Shown one piece after another: positions 1 to 5,075 of a stretch of 5,075 bases of DNA. The notes beneath the pieces were generated by a model, which was given only the letters and a program-made list of their open reading frames with translations, was not told the origin of the DNA and did no database searches. Each line of letters opens with the position of its first letter. Position 1 is the stretch's first letter. Source of the DNA: Acidobacteriota bacterium (GTDB lineage Bacteria > Acidobacteriota > Terriglobia > UBA7540); assembly GCA_021789565.1 (NCBI GenBank), contig JAJYJL010000759.1, forward strand, positions 1 to 5,075, given 5' to 3'. A program made the position numbers and the translations under genes.

Positions 1-8
1 AGATCTTT

Positions 9-410
9 ATGAAGGGACAAGCCGGAAAAAAACGAATACTGGTGATCGACGATGACGAGCAGGTGCTGATTTCTCTGGAGTGCTTGCTTGAAAACGAAGG
101 TTACGAAACTACCGTAGCGTGGAGCGGCCAGGAGGGCCTGGCGTTGCTCCGTTCAAGGCCGTTTGACCTTGTTCTCCTGGACGACTACCTTCGCGACATC
201 GGGCACGAAGACATCTTCAACGAGATTCGCGGAATGGAAATTCAACCGCCGGTCATTCTTACAGAGAGCGCAGGTATGCCTGATGCTGGGAGGAGTTTCC
301 TTGAAATGGGAGCGACCGCCGTTGTTTACAAACGGGCACCTTGCGAGGAAATTGCCGCGGCGGTCAGGAAATGTTTTTCAATGACCGCCCTCGATCCAGT
401 GTTGAGTTGA
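9..410 (+). CDS. Single-domain response regulator (CheY-like receiver)
   Basis: A 133-residue protein made of one receiver domain with no DNA-binding or enzymatic output domain. It would be phosphorylated by a partner histidine kinase and act by protein contact or as a phosphate relay. Visible family marks are the acidic triad D14-D15-D16 after the first strand (ILVIDDD), the phospho-acceptor Asp at D58 in the strand DLVLLD, the switch Thr T85 (VILTES) and the conserved Lys K108 (VVYK). Two departures stand out. K108 is followed by Arg rather than the usual Pro, and the loop after D58 lacks the common Pro. The final 10 or so residues are an unstructured tail. Only eight bases precede the ATG, they contain no ribosome binding site and the frame stays open to the window edge, so the true start could lie further left. 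The MKGQ..KKRILVIDDD opening is nevertheless typical of a genuine N-terminus. The kinase partner is not in the window. Family assignment is firm; the pathway is unknown. Confidence 0.9.
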   Translation: MKGQAGKKRILVIDDDEQVLISLECLLENEGYETTVAWSGQEGLALLRSRPFDLVLLDDYLRDIGHEDIFNEIRGMEIQPPVILTESAGMPDAGRSFLEMGATAVVYKRAPCEEIAAAVRKCFSMTALDPVLS

Positions 411-657
411 GGACCATGACAGGACATCCATCAAGGGGAACCGGAGTTTCGGAGAGTTTGTATACGGGGGGCGCAGTGGGGTTTGGGTGCTGGCAAGGGT
501 GGTGGCTGTAAGTTGCGTCGGCGGAGTGAATCGGATCGTCGGTCGAAAAAGAGGTTACGTGTGCCTGCGTCTGACTGCCGTGTTTAGTTCGATTCATAAT
601 TGTTAATGAAGGATTTGAATTCTAGCGTGGTTAGGATTCTGCCAAAGGCCCCGGGTA
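411..657. other. Non-coding gap after the response regulator
   Basis: No credible gene is seen on either strand. Neither the 77-codon minus-strand frame (364-597) nor a 31-codon plus-strand frame from 416 has a convincing ribosome site or a recognisable product. There is no clear hairpin with a T-run, so no terminator for the response regulator can be named. The left part is G-rich on the + strand (about 460-510). The right part (about 590-620) is AT-rich and holds a small TTCAT/ATGAA inverted repeat (593-597 and 606-610) overlapping a possible promoter. Confidence 0.5.
571..600 (+). promoter_or_regulatory. Possible sigma70-type promoter
   Basis: CTGACT at 571-576 (4 of 6 matches to TTGACA) and CATAAT at 595-600 (5 of 6 to TATAAT) are separated by 18 bases. 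Transcription would start near 607 and run through the palindromic site at 669-684, so a regulator bound there could block it. The match is ordinary and acidobacterial promoters are poorly defined, so this is only a candidate. Confidence 0.22.
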
Positions 658-684
658 TCACATCTTAATGTGACCTGCATCACA
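657..684. promoter_or_regulatory. CRP/FNR-family operator with three half-sites
   Basis: TGTGA (669-673), six bases, then TCACA (680-684) is a perfect copy of the core CRP-type palindrome. It is flanked by AA on the left and GA on the right. A further ATCACA lies at 657-662, exactly 22 bp before the ATCACA at 679-684. Half-sites therefore recur every 11 bp in alternating orientation: TCACA, TGTGA, TCACA. The palindrome centre is 676.5, about 100 bp before the start of the Cys/His protein gene, so that gene is the likely target. The same core is used by CRP and by some FNR-superfamily members such as HcpR, so the exact regulator and signal cannot be named. The pattern is seen directly; its function is inferred. 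Confidence 0.6.
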
Positions 685-705
685 GATTGGGACATGAAAG
701 CGTCT

Positions 706-711
706 TAGGCT
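706..711 (+). promoter_or_regulatory. Possible -10 element of a class II CRP-type promoter
   Basis: TAGGCT keeps the most conserved T1, A2 and T6 of a -10 box. With this hexamer at -12 to -7, transcription would start near 718 and the palindrome centre at 676.5 would fall at -41.5, the classical class II activator position. That geometry allows a weak -10 and no -35, as seen here. The hexamer alone is a weak match; support comes from the spacing. Confidence 0.3.
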
Positions 712-764
712 TCGCATTCAGAAGGAATCAATGGGGGCAAATGGTTTGCCAACAGAAGTGCCTG

Positions 765-771
765 AAGGGGG
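765..771 (+). promoter_or_regulatory. Ribosome binding site deciding the start at 778
   Basis: AAGGGGG lies six bases before the ATG at 778 but directly abuts the in-frame ATG at 772. The spacing therefore favours 778 as the start of the Cys/His protein. Confidence 0.5.
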
Positions 772-777
772 ATGGCC

Positions 778-1149
778 ATGTCGAATGAGCAGGATATTCT
801 GGAGATTCTGAAGTCAGAGTTGGAATTCATCGAAAAGGGTGGCTACGGGGCCACAGGCAAGCAGGATGTGCCGGCGACGGCCACGACAACGATGTTCGCG
901 GACTCTTCCACCTGCCTGAACTATGGCTATCCCTACAGGGTGCAACCCTGCGGCGAATGCCCTTTGATGGAGTTTGTGCCTGAGGAAGATCGCGTATCTG
1001 CCATGCCCTGCCACCACATCCCGCTCGATTCATCCGGACGCACCGTCGACGAGATGGAACAAGTCGGGAACCGGCCAGTCTTGCAAGAGGCTGTTAAAGT
1101 CTGGCTTCGAGAGACCATCAGTCGGATTGAATCTCAGCGGTCCGTCTGA
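778..1149 (+). CDS. Small Cys/His-motif protein of unknown function
   Basis: A soluble protein of 123 residues, or 125 if the ATG at 772 is used. I do not recognise a named family; similar hypothetical proteins seem familiar from acidobacteria, but that is recollection. No signal peptide or membrane segment is visible, so it is probably cytoplasmic. An N-terminal acidic helix (DILEILKSELEFIEKGGYG) leads to a central block with all four cysteines: C46, then C58-x2-C61, then C78 followed directly by H79-H80. The C-terminus (about residues 98-120) is an amphipathic helix. The spacing C-x11-C-x2-C-x16-CHH is compatible with binding zinc, iron or a small Fe-S cluster, but nothing here proves a metal. 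It is preceded by a perfect CRP/FNR-type palindrome like the one before the cytochrome genes, which suggests control by redox or respiratory conditions. It stands alone: no gene within 350 bases on either side is on the same obvious transcript. Confidence 0.8.
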   Translation: MSNEQDILEILKSELEFIEKGGYGATGKQDVPATATTTMFADSSTCLNYGYPYRVQPCGECPLMEFVPEEDRVSAMPCHHIPLDSSGRTVDEMEQVGNRPVLQEAVKVWLRETISRIESQRSV

Positions 1150-1588
1150 CTCCTCGCTGCGGTGCGCGTCGAGAACTCCTGCAGTCCTTGAATTGTTATC
1201 TGCGCGAACTTTCCATGGGCACACCACCGTTGGCGCTGCACGCATTAGCCACTTTGGGATTTCATTGCTCTCTTCGGAATATTTCAAGCGCGGACGAGCG
1301 ACCCTTCCTGCGATCAAAACCTGCCGCTTCGAGGCGTATTGCCTGTTATGTAAACACTCCATTAGTCGACGAGGGTCAATTCAGTTCATTAGAACTTTAG
1401 AATAACCCTCCAATTTGATTTACCAGGATGTCTCCTTAAAAAAATCTTGCAACTTCTGAACAAAATCCGAAAATCGGGCGTTTCTCAGAGCGGAATTAAG
1501 GCCGATAAAAACGGGTTTCAGCGCCTGTATTCGATAAGAACTGCTGTGCTTGTACGGCCTCGTTATTGCCTGTATTCAATGCTTACAA
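1150..1588. other. Gene-poor intergenic stretch
   Basis: No convincing gene is seen. The open frames 974-1405 (+), 1188-1400 (+) and 1030-1362 (-) lack a good ribosome site and a recognisable protein, and two of them overlap the Cys/His gene. The stretch becomes AT-rich from about 1385. A possible short hairpin CCGA-AAA-TCGG sits at 1467-1477, without a proper T-run. The region could be remnant sequence or an extended upstream control region; the sequence does not decide. Confidence 0.45.
1523..1577. repeat. 10-bp direct repeat GCCTGTATTC, two copies
   Basis: GCCTGTATTC occurs at 1523-1532 and again at 1568-1577, 45 bp apart. Four or so helical turns separate the copies, so they could be two sites for one protein. 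Ten bases in a short region is only modest evidence, and no known regulator motif is recognised. Confidence 0.35.
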
Positions 1589-1612
1589 TCGAGTCAGAAT
1601 TTTCTGAATCGA
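1589..1612. repeat. 24-bp near-perfect palindrome, possible operator or hairpin
   Basis: The arms TCGAGTCAGAA (1589-1599) and TTCTGAATCGA (1602-1612) are inverted copies with one mismatch (G1593 against A1608), separated by TT. The centre is 1600.5, 49 bp upstream of the centre of the CRP-type palindrome. Such symmetry is typical of a dimeric repressor or activator site. As RNA it would fold into a strong hairpin, but no T-run follows, so a simple terminator is unlikely. No specific regulator is recognised. Confidence 0.5.
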
Positions 1613-1631
1613 CAAGTTGTTAAGCCTGCAA

Positions 1632-1667
1632 CACGCCTCACTGTGATTGCGGTCACAAGAAGGCGTG
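1632..1667. promoter_or_regulatory. CRP/FNR-family operator within a 36-bp symmetric element
   Basis: The core is TGTGA (1642-1646), six bases, TCACA (1653-1657), identical in both half-sites and spacing to the element at 669-684. Outer arms CACGCCT (1632-1638) and AGGCGTG (1661-1667) are exact inverted copies centred on the same point, 1649.5. The whole element is therefore one large dyad interrupted by three unpaired bases on each side. It lies 134 bp before the small ORF at 1783 and 333 bp before the cytochrome start, so it probably controls the cytochrome/barrel unit. The regulator identity is unknown. Confidence 0.6.
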
Positions 1668-1683
1668 AGCATGCGCACTGCTG

Positions 1684-1710
1684 TTGCAAGTGCAGGCTGG
1701 TAGAAATAAT
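1684..1710 (+). promoter_or_regulatory. Weak candidate promoter for the cytochrome unit
   Basis: TTGCAA (1684-1689) and AATAAT (1705-1710, 5 of 6 matches to TATAAT) are 15 bases apart. Transcription would start near 1717, placing the CRP-type dyad at about -67, in the general upstream-activator range but not on a textbook register. The spacer is short, so this is only a suggestion. Confidence 0.2.
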
Positions 1711-1782
1711 TACCTGAGCATCAGGCCGATGTCGTAGGGGAATAAATGGTAGTTTCCCCGAAAGATGGTAGGAACGGATCTT

Positions 1783-1899
1783 ATGAAATTCAAGACGAGC
1801 AGAAAGTACGGTTGTTGCGCCATCCTGCTGGGGGTCGCCAGCTGTCTTTGCAGGTTGGCTAGTGAGGACATCGAGAAGCTGATCCGACGAAATTGTTAA
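1783..1899 (+). CDS. Possible 38-residue lipoprotein or leader peptide
   Basis: A short ORF, unrecognised, between the CRP-type dyad and the cytochrome gene. AGGAA at 1770-1774 is eight bases before the ATG. The translation has a basic N-region (MKFKTSRKYG), a short hydrophobic core (CCAILLGVAS) and a lipobox-like V18-A19-S20-C21, which would leave an 18-residue lipidated peptide ending in LIRRNC. It has five cysteines (11, 12, 21, 23, 38). It ends 83 bases before the cytochrome start and would be first in that transcript. Against it are its small size and an overlapping frame at 1746-1862 that has an equally good ribosome site (AGGGG, five-base spacing). It could be a secreted lipopeptide, a translated leader, or chance. 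The coding call is tentative. Confidence 0.35.
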   Translation: MKFKTSRKYGCCAILLGVASCLCRLASEDIEKLIRRNC

Positions 1900-1970
1900 G
1901 AGTGTAGTTATTTATTTGCGGAGTCCCGTTAGCCTAGGAAGAGGGTTTTATGGTTAACGAATGCGGAAGA

Positions 1971-1976
1971 GGAGAG
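1971..1976 (+). promoter_or_regulatory. Ribosome binding site of the cytochrome gene
   Basis: GGAGAG lies six bases before the ATG at 1983 and supports that start over the in-frame ATG at 1950. The upstream ATG has GAGGG four bases before it, so it cannot be fully excluded. Confidence 0.55.
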
Positions 1977-1982
1977 AGCGAA

Positions 1983-3071
1983 ATGAAGCGACTGCTCAGT
2001 TTTCCTGTAAGCGCTGCATTCCTGGTATGCATGTTCGGGTTCGTTTCCACGGCATACCTTTACGCTCAGCGGCAGCCGGCCCCGCCCAAGGGGCCGTCGG
2101 TTGCTTGGAAGGCTCCTGTTGGGGCCCAACCCGGCGACTACGTTGGCGAGGATACCTGTAAGACTTGTCACACGGCGGAGGCGGCGCAGTTTGATAAGAC
2201 CCCCCACGCCGACATTGCTCCCGAGGGAGCCAAGGTGGGTGTCGGGTGCGAGAGTTGCCACGGACCTGGCAGAGCCCACGCAGAGGCCGAAGAGAAAGCC
2301 GTCGGCGACCCTGCAAAGATGGAAGCGGGTATGAAGCTTATCTTTAAGTTTGACGCCGGTCCGAAAGAGAACTCCGAGCGATGCTTGCGATGCCATTCAA
2401 CTGGGACACCGCAGGATGCATTCCAGCACTCGGTCCATATTTCAGCCGGAGTCAGTTGCATTGACTGCCATGCTACCCACCCGGTGGATGTTGCGAAGGC
2501 AGGGAAGCCCAAACTTCAACCTGCCCAGGCGCAGTTCTTCTCCGTTCCACGGTTGAAAGAGGAGAATGCCTGGTTGACGGACGGATTGTTGAAGAAGCCA
2601 CAACCCGAACTATGCTACACGTGCCACCAGACCGTACAGGCGCAATTTGCCTTGCCGGAGCACCACCGAGTGCCCGAAGGCTTCATGCAGTGTACGGATT
2701 GCCACAATCCCCACGGCACCATGAATCAGCACCAGTTGAACAGCCCGGCCTGGGAGACTTGCGTGAAGTGCCACGTGGAGAAACGCGGGCCGTACCTTTA
2801 TGAACACGCGGTGGTTCGAGTGGAGGGTTGCGCGGCCTGCCACACGCCGCACGGAAGCGTGAACAACTTCCTGCTGATACGACGTGAACAGCGGCTGTTG
2901 TGCCTGCAATGCCATGCGGTTGCTCACGTCATCAGTTCCTCGACAACCGAAGGATTCCATGGTCAGGCGAACGTGCCGCACGGCCGCGGTGGATACCAAG
3001 CATCTGGAGACTGCACGCGTTGCCACGTGGCGGTCCACGGGTCAAACTTTGATGAGTACCTGCTGCGATAG
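1983..3071 (+). CDS. Periplasmic decaheme c-type cytochrome, DmsE/MtrA family
   Basis: A 362-residue exported electron carrier that would sit in the periplasm, plugged into an outer-membrane barrel, and conduct electrons through a chain of ten hemes. Exactly ten CxxCH heme sites are visible, starting at residues 59, 89, 134, 159, 211, 237, 260, 283, 307 and 344. Extra histidines suited to the second axial position lie between them, for example in FDKTPH, AFQHSVH, LPEHH, YEHAVV and GFHG. Repeated CxxCHxPHG-type blocks (TDCHNPHG, AACHTPHG) are typical of the DmsE branch. The two halves, five hemes each, look like a duplication, as known for MtrA. The start at 1983 gives a classic signal peptide (MKRLLSFPVSAAFLVCMF..., cleavage probably after YA, residue 28). 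Starting at 1950 would put an acidic 11-residue extension before it. The barrel gene follows after 10 bases. Slightly longer than MtrA (about 330), mostly between hemes 4 and 5. Heme count and family are firm; the terminal acceptor is not deducible. Confidence 0.96.
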   Translation: MKRLLSFPVSAAFLVCMFGFVSTAYLYAQRQPAPPKGPSVAWKAPVGAQPGDYVGEDTCKTCHTAEAAQFDKTPHADIAPEGAKVGVGCESCHGPGRAHAEAEEKAVGDPAKMEAGMKLIFKFDAGPKENSERCLRCHSTGTPQDAFQHSVHISAGVSCIDCHATHPVDVAKAGKPKLQPAQAQFFSVPRLKEENAWLTDGLLKKPQPELCYTCHQTVQAQFALPEHHRVPEGFMQCTDCHNPHGTMNQHQLNSPAWETCVKCHVEKRGPYLYEHAVVRVEGCAACHTPHGSVNNFLLIRREQRLLCLQCHAVAHVISSSTTEGFHGQANVPHGRGGYQASGDCTRCHVAVHGSNFDEYLLR

Positions 3072-3075
3072 GAGG
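3071..3075 (+). promoter_or_regulatory. Strong ribosome site overlapping the cytochrome stop codon
   Basis: GGAGG starts at the last base of the cytochrome stop codon TAG (3069-3071) and sits six bases before TTG at 3082. This decides the non-ATG start of the barrel gene and implies translational coupling of the two proteins. Confidence 0.8.
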
Positions 3076-3081
3076 TGTCGC

Positions 3082-5075
3082 TTGAGAATCACACGTAGCT
3101 TGTTCTTCTTGATGTTAGCGTTCCTGGTAAGTTTGCCTGTGCTCAAGGCGCAGGACCAAAGCGAGCCTTCACTGCAGTGGGGAGGTTTCGGGGTCCAAGG
3201 ATCGGCCAGCATGGGCTACCGCTTTACCGATGTCAAAGGTTATGAACCGATGTATGAAGAGCTTTATAACCTTAAGAGCGGGCCAAGGCTGATGGACTTC
3301 AGCCTCTTCGGCCACAACAAAGACTCGAATGCCTTTGCGAACGACTTCTCGCTGAACATGAGCGGCATGGGTGGAGATCCTTATCCCAGCGCGCAGTTCA
3401 CGATGTCAAAGGCTAAGCTCTATGACCTCCGCGTCAACTGGCGCCAGTCTTACTTCTACTGGAACCAGAACGACAACGTTCTCCTGCCCACGCGGCCTCG
3501 AAACGGAGGGCTCACGGACAACCATGCCTGGGCCAACGTACGGAAAGTCGGTTCCATCGATTTTACTGTGCACGCAACCAATAATTTGCGTTTCCACTTC
3601 CAGTATTACCGGACATCGTTTAGTGGTTCTACGTTCACTACTTTCTCGCCGGATTTCCTGGATTCGCCGAGGTATTTTGGAGCCTATGCGCGCGCGAACA
3701 CTTACTACATGTATGCTCCTGTTTGGGACAACTCGAACAGGATCGTGGGCGGTCTGGATTACACCTGGCGGGACTGGAACTTCCATTACAACGTCGGGTA
3801 CCAAACCTTTACAGACAACATGCTGCTGAACAACACGTCGTCGCCTCAGTTGGCCATTGACACGACAACGGCAACCAACCTGCTGCAGCCTCTCTCGCAG
3901 GCTTCCTGGACTGATTTCCGTGAGTTGAAGACTCCGGTCAGCGAATTCTCCTACACTGGAAAGCCTTACAAATGGATGTCAGTGCGCGGGAGTTACATGT
4001 TTTACCGCTACCGTGGGCCTGCCAGCCTTGACCAGTCGTACAACGGGATCATCCAGACCGTCAGCAACCCGGCGACGTACGCTCCCTACTCGGTCTCTCA
4101 GACCGGAAGGATAGAGGTCTCTGAGCCCAACAACATCGTCCGGCAAGGTTTCACCTTCTATGTGAAACCGTGGTGGGACATTGACCTGGACTATCGCTAT
4201 ACCCGGTTCACGACCACTACCGAGGGGACCCTAACTTCCCTTTATAACGGGTCTACTCCTTCGAGTGAAGACGTTTCGAATGACTGGAAAGACGGAATGC
4301 ACCAATTGGATTTCAGCATGATGTTCACGCCGAAATCGAACCTGGTGATTCGCCCCGGTGTCCAGTTCTTTAAATCTGATATCGAGATACTGGAAGACGG
4401 TGAGGCCGATTCAGCCCGCACGCTGCGTACGAAGAGCGTGTCTCCCACGCTGAGTGCTTTCTACCGGCCTGCAAAATGGTTCAGCCTGCGTGGCGAGATC
4501 CACCACTACAACCGGGGATCTTCCTACACAGCGCTCACGCCTCATACGGATACAACTGGCCGCCTGGTGGCGTCGTTCCGCCTGAGCGACAAGTTCACCC
4601 TGGAAAATGAACTTTACATGGTCAATCAAAAGCTTCTGGCCATGCAGTTTCACTCCAAGGTGCAATCCAACTCGACGATGTTGACCTATACATTCAATCC
4701 CCAATACTCCTTGTTCGGTGGATTCACATACGACAACGAGCTCGCGACCGGGATCATCGTATGGCAGCGCGGCGCGCCGGCCGGCACCACCGACCTGCTT
4801 CGTGACCAGGCACTCAACCGGGTCTGGCAGGCAGGCTTTGCAGCCGCGCCTGTAAAGTACTTCGGCATCCGGTTTACCGGGAATTTTGTCCGCACCACCG
4901 GCTTGGGAGAGCAAAGCGGGTTCAGCCCGGTTTACGGACCTCTGACCTGGCCGCTTGGGACGGGCACGGTGTACTTCAACATTCCAAAGGCAGGCCGGCT
5001 GTCGGTTGACCTGCAGCGCACCTATTACATCCAGCAGATTATTACGGCCAATAATTTCGGCGCCAATTTGTTGAC
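3082..5075 (+). CDS. Outer-membrane beta-barrel of the MtrB/PioB type, 3' end cut off
   Basis: An open frame of 664 complete codons that runs off the window without a stop. It is the likely outer-membrane sheath that holds the decaheme cytochrome and lets its hemes span the membrane. It starts at TTG with a strong GGAGG. The N-terminus (MRITRSLFFLMLAFLVSLPV, then LKA and Q) is a signal peptide with probable cleavage after A23. The rest is rich in Tyr, Trp, Phe, Asn, Thr and Ser, with alternating polar/aromatic stretches of strand length (for instance LDYTWRDWNFHYNVGYQTF, SVRGSYMFYRYRG, IDLDYRYTRFTT) separated by polar loops, as in large barrels. MtrB-family proteins are about 650-700 residues, so probably only the last strand is missing. 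No cysteine is encoded, so the CxxC seen near the N-terminus of Shewanella MtrB is absent. The internal ATG at 3112 would destroy the signal peptide. Barrel nature is clear; MtrB/PioB assignment rests largely on the cytochrome neighbour. Confidence 0.9.
   Translation, partial: MRITRSLFFLMLAFLVSLPVLKAQDQSEPSLQWGGFGVQGSASMGYRFTDVKGYEPMYEELYNLKSGPRLMDFSLFGHNKDSNAFANDFSLNMSGMGGDPYPSAQFTMSKAKLYDLRVNWRQSYFYWNQNDNVLLPTRPRNGGLTDNHAWANVRKVGSIDFTVHATNNLRFHFQYYRTSFSGSTFTTFSPDFLDSPRYFGAYARANTYYMYAPVWDNSNRIVGGLDYTWRDWNFHYNVGYQTFTDNMLLNNTSSPQLAIDTTTATNLLQPLSQASWTDFRELKTPVSEFSYTGKPYKWMSVRGSYMFYRYRGPASLDQSYNGIIQTVSNPATYAPYSVSQTGRIEVSEPNNIVRQGFTFYVKPWWDIDLDYRYTRFTTTTEGTLTSLYNGSTPSSEDVSNDWKDGMHQLDFSMMFTPKSNLVIRPGVQFFKSDIEILEDGEADSARTLRTKSVSPTLSAFYRPAKWFSLRGEIHHYNRGSSYTALTPHTDTTGRLVASFRLSDKFTLENELYMVNQKLLAMQFHSKVQSNSTMLTYTFNPQYSLFGGFTYDNELATGIIVWQRGAPAGTTDLLRDQALNRVWQAGFAAAPVKYFGIRFTGNFVRTTGLGEQSGFSPVYGPLTWPLGTGTVYFNIPKAGRLSVDLQRTYYIQQIITANNFGANLL

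Noticed and set aside
416..511. 31-codon plus-strand ORF just after the response regulator
   Set aside because: AGG only three bases before the ATG and a Gly/Trp-rich translation with no features; chance is likelier.
364..597. 77-codon minus-strand ORF over the end of the response regulator and the gap
   Set aside because: Low-complexity, His/Pro/Ser-rich translation with no family resemblance, and it overlaps the end of a well-supported gene.
1135..1159. CAGCG...CGCTG inverted repeat at the end of the Cys/His gene as a terminator
   Set aside because: Five-base stem, 15-base loop and no T-run.
1030..1362. 110-codon minus-strand ORF
   Set aside because: Overlaps the Cys/His gene, and the translation has no signal peptide, domain or repeat that would support it.
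974..1405. 143-codon plus-strand ORF
   Set aside because: Starts inside the Cys/His gene in another frame, has no ribosome site and no recognisable domain.
1467..1506. Short hairpins (CCGA-AAA-TCGG; ATCGG...CCGAT) as a terminator
   Set aside because: The stems are four to six pairs, with a long loop or no T-run after them on either strand.
1746..1862. 38-codon ORF overlapping the putative small lipoprotein in another frame, with AGGGG five bases before ATG
   Set aside because: The ribosome site is good but the polar translation has no recognisable feature, whereas the 1783 frame has a coherent lipoprotein signal. It cannot be firmly excluded.
1996..3038. Several antisense and shifted ORFs inside the cytochrome gene (for example 2168-2512 minus and 2610-3038 minus)
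   Set aside because: They are shadows of a gene with ten in-frame CxxCH motifs; GC-rich coding DNA often leaves such frames open.
4411..4914. 167-codon minus-strand ORF inside the barrel gene
   Set aside because: It lies opposite an uninterrupted 664-codon frame with a strong ribosome site and signal peptide; no family resemblance.
1..5075. CRISPR array, tRNA, rRNA, insertion sequence
   Set aside because: Read for repeats, cloverleaf-like arms and transposase motifs; none was seen.

Overview
The window is a chromosomal stretch of about 54% GC (estimated by eye), with every convincing gene on the + strand. The strongest content is a two-gene unit on the right. It encodes a periplasmic decaheme c-type cytochrome of the DmsE/MtrA type (1983-3071), followed by an outer-membrane beta-barrel of the MtrB/PioB type (3082 to the window end, where it is cut). 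Pairs like this form porin-cytochrome conduits that carry electrons across the outer membrane, so the host is a didermic bacterium with respiratory or extracellular electron transfer. Gene content, the small Cys protein and the sequence style suggest an acidobacterium from soil or sediment. That assignment is inference, because no phylogenetic marker is present.

Layout: 9-410 is a stand-alone receiver-domain response regulator. 411-777 is a non-coding gap whose right half holds a perfect TGTGA-N6-TCACA site (669-684) with an extra half-site 11 bp upstream. 778-1149 is a 123-residue soluble protein with a conserved-looking Cys/His set (CxxC and CHH). 1150-1782 is a long gene-poor region. Its left part shows nothing recognisable. 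Its right part is dense with signals: a 10-bp direct repeat, a 24-bp near-perfect palindrome (1589-1612), and a second perfect TGTGA-N6-TCACA site (1642-1657) inside a 36-bp symmetric element. 1783-1899 is a possible 38-codon ORF that reads as a tiny lipoprotein. The cytochrome and barrel genes follow.

How it may fit together: the same CRP/FNR-type palindrome precedes both the Cys/His protein and the cytochrome/barrel unit. This suggests one CRP/FNR-family regulator, responding to redox, oxygen or a nucleotide signal, controls both transcription units. The cytochrome would take electrons from inner-membrane or periplasmic donors and pass them through the barrel to an outer-surface acceptor. 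No extracellular terminal cytochrome or inner-membrane quinol dehydrogenase is visible here. The direction of electron flow and the final acceptor or donor cannot be read from the window.
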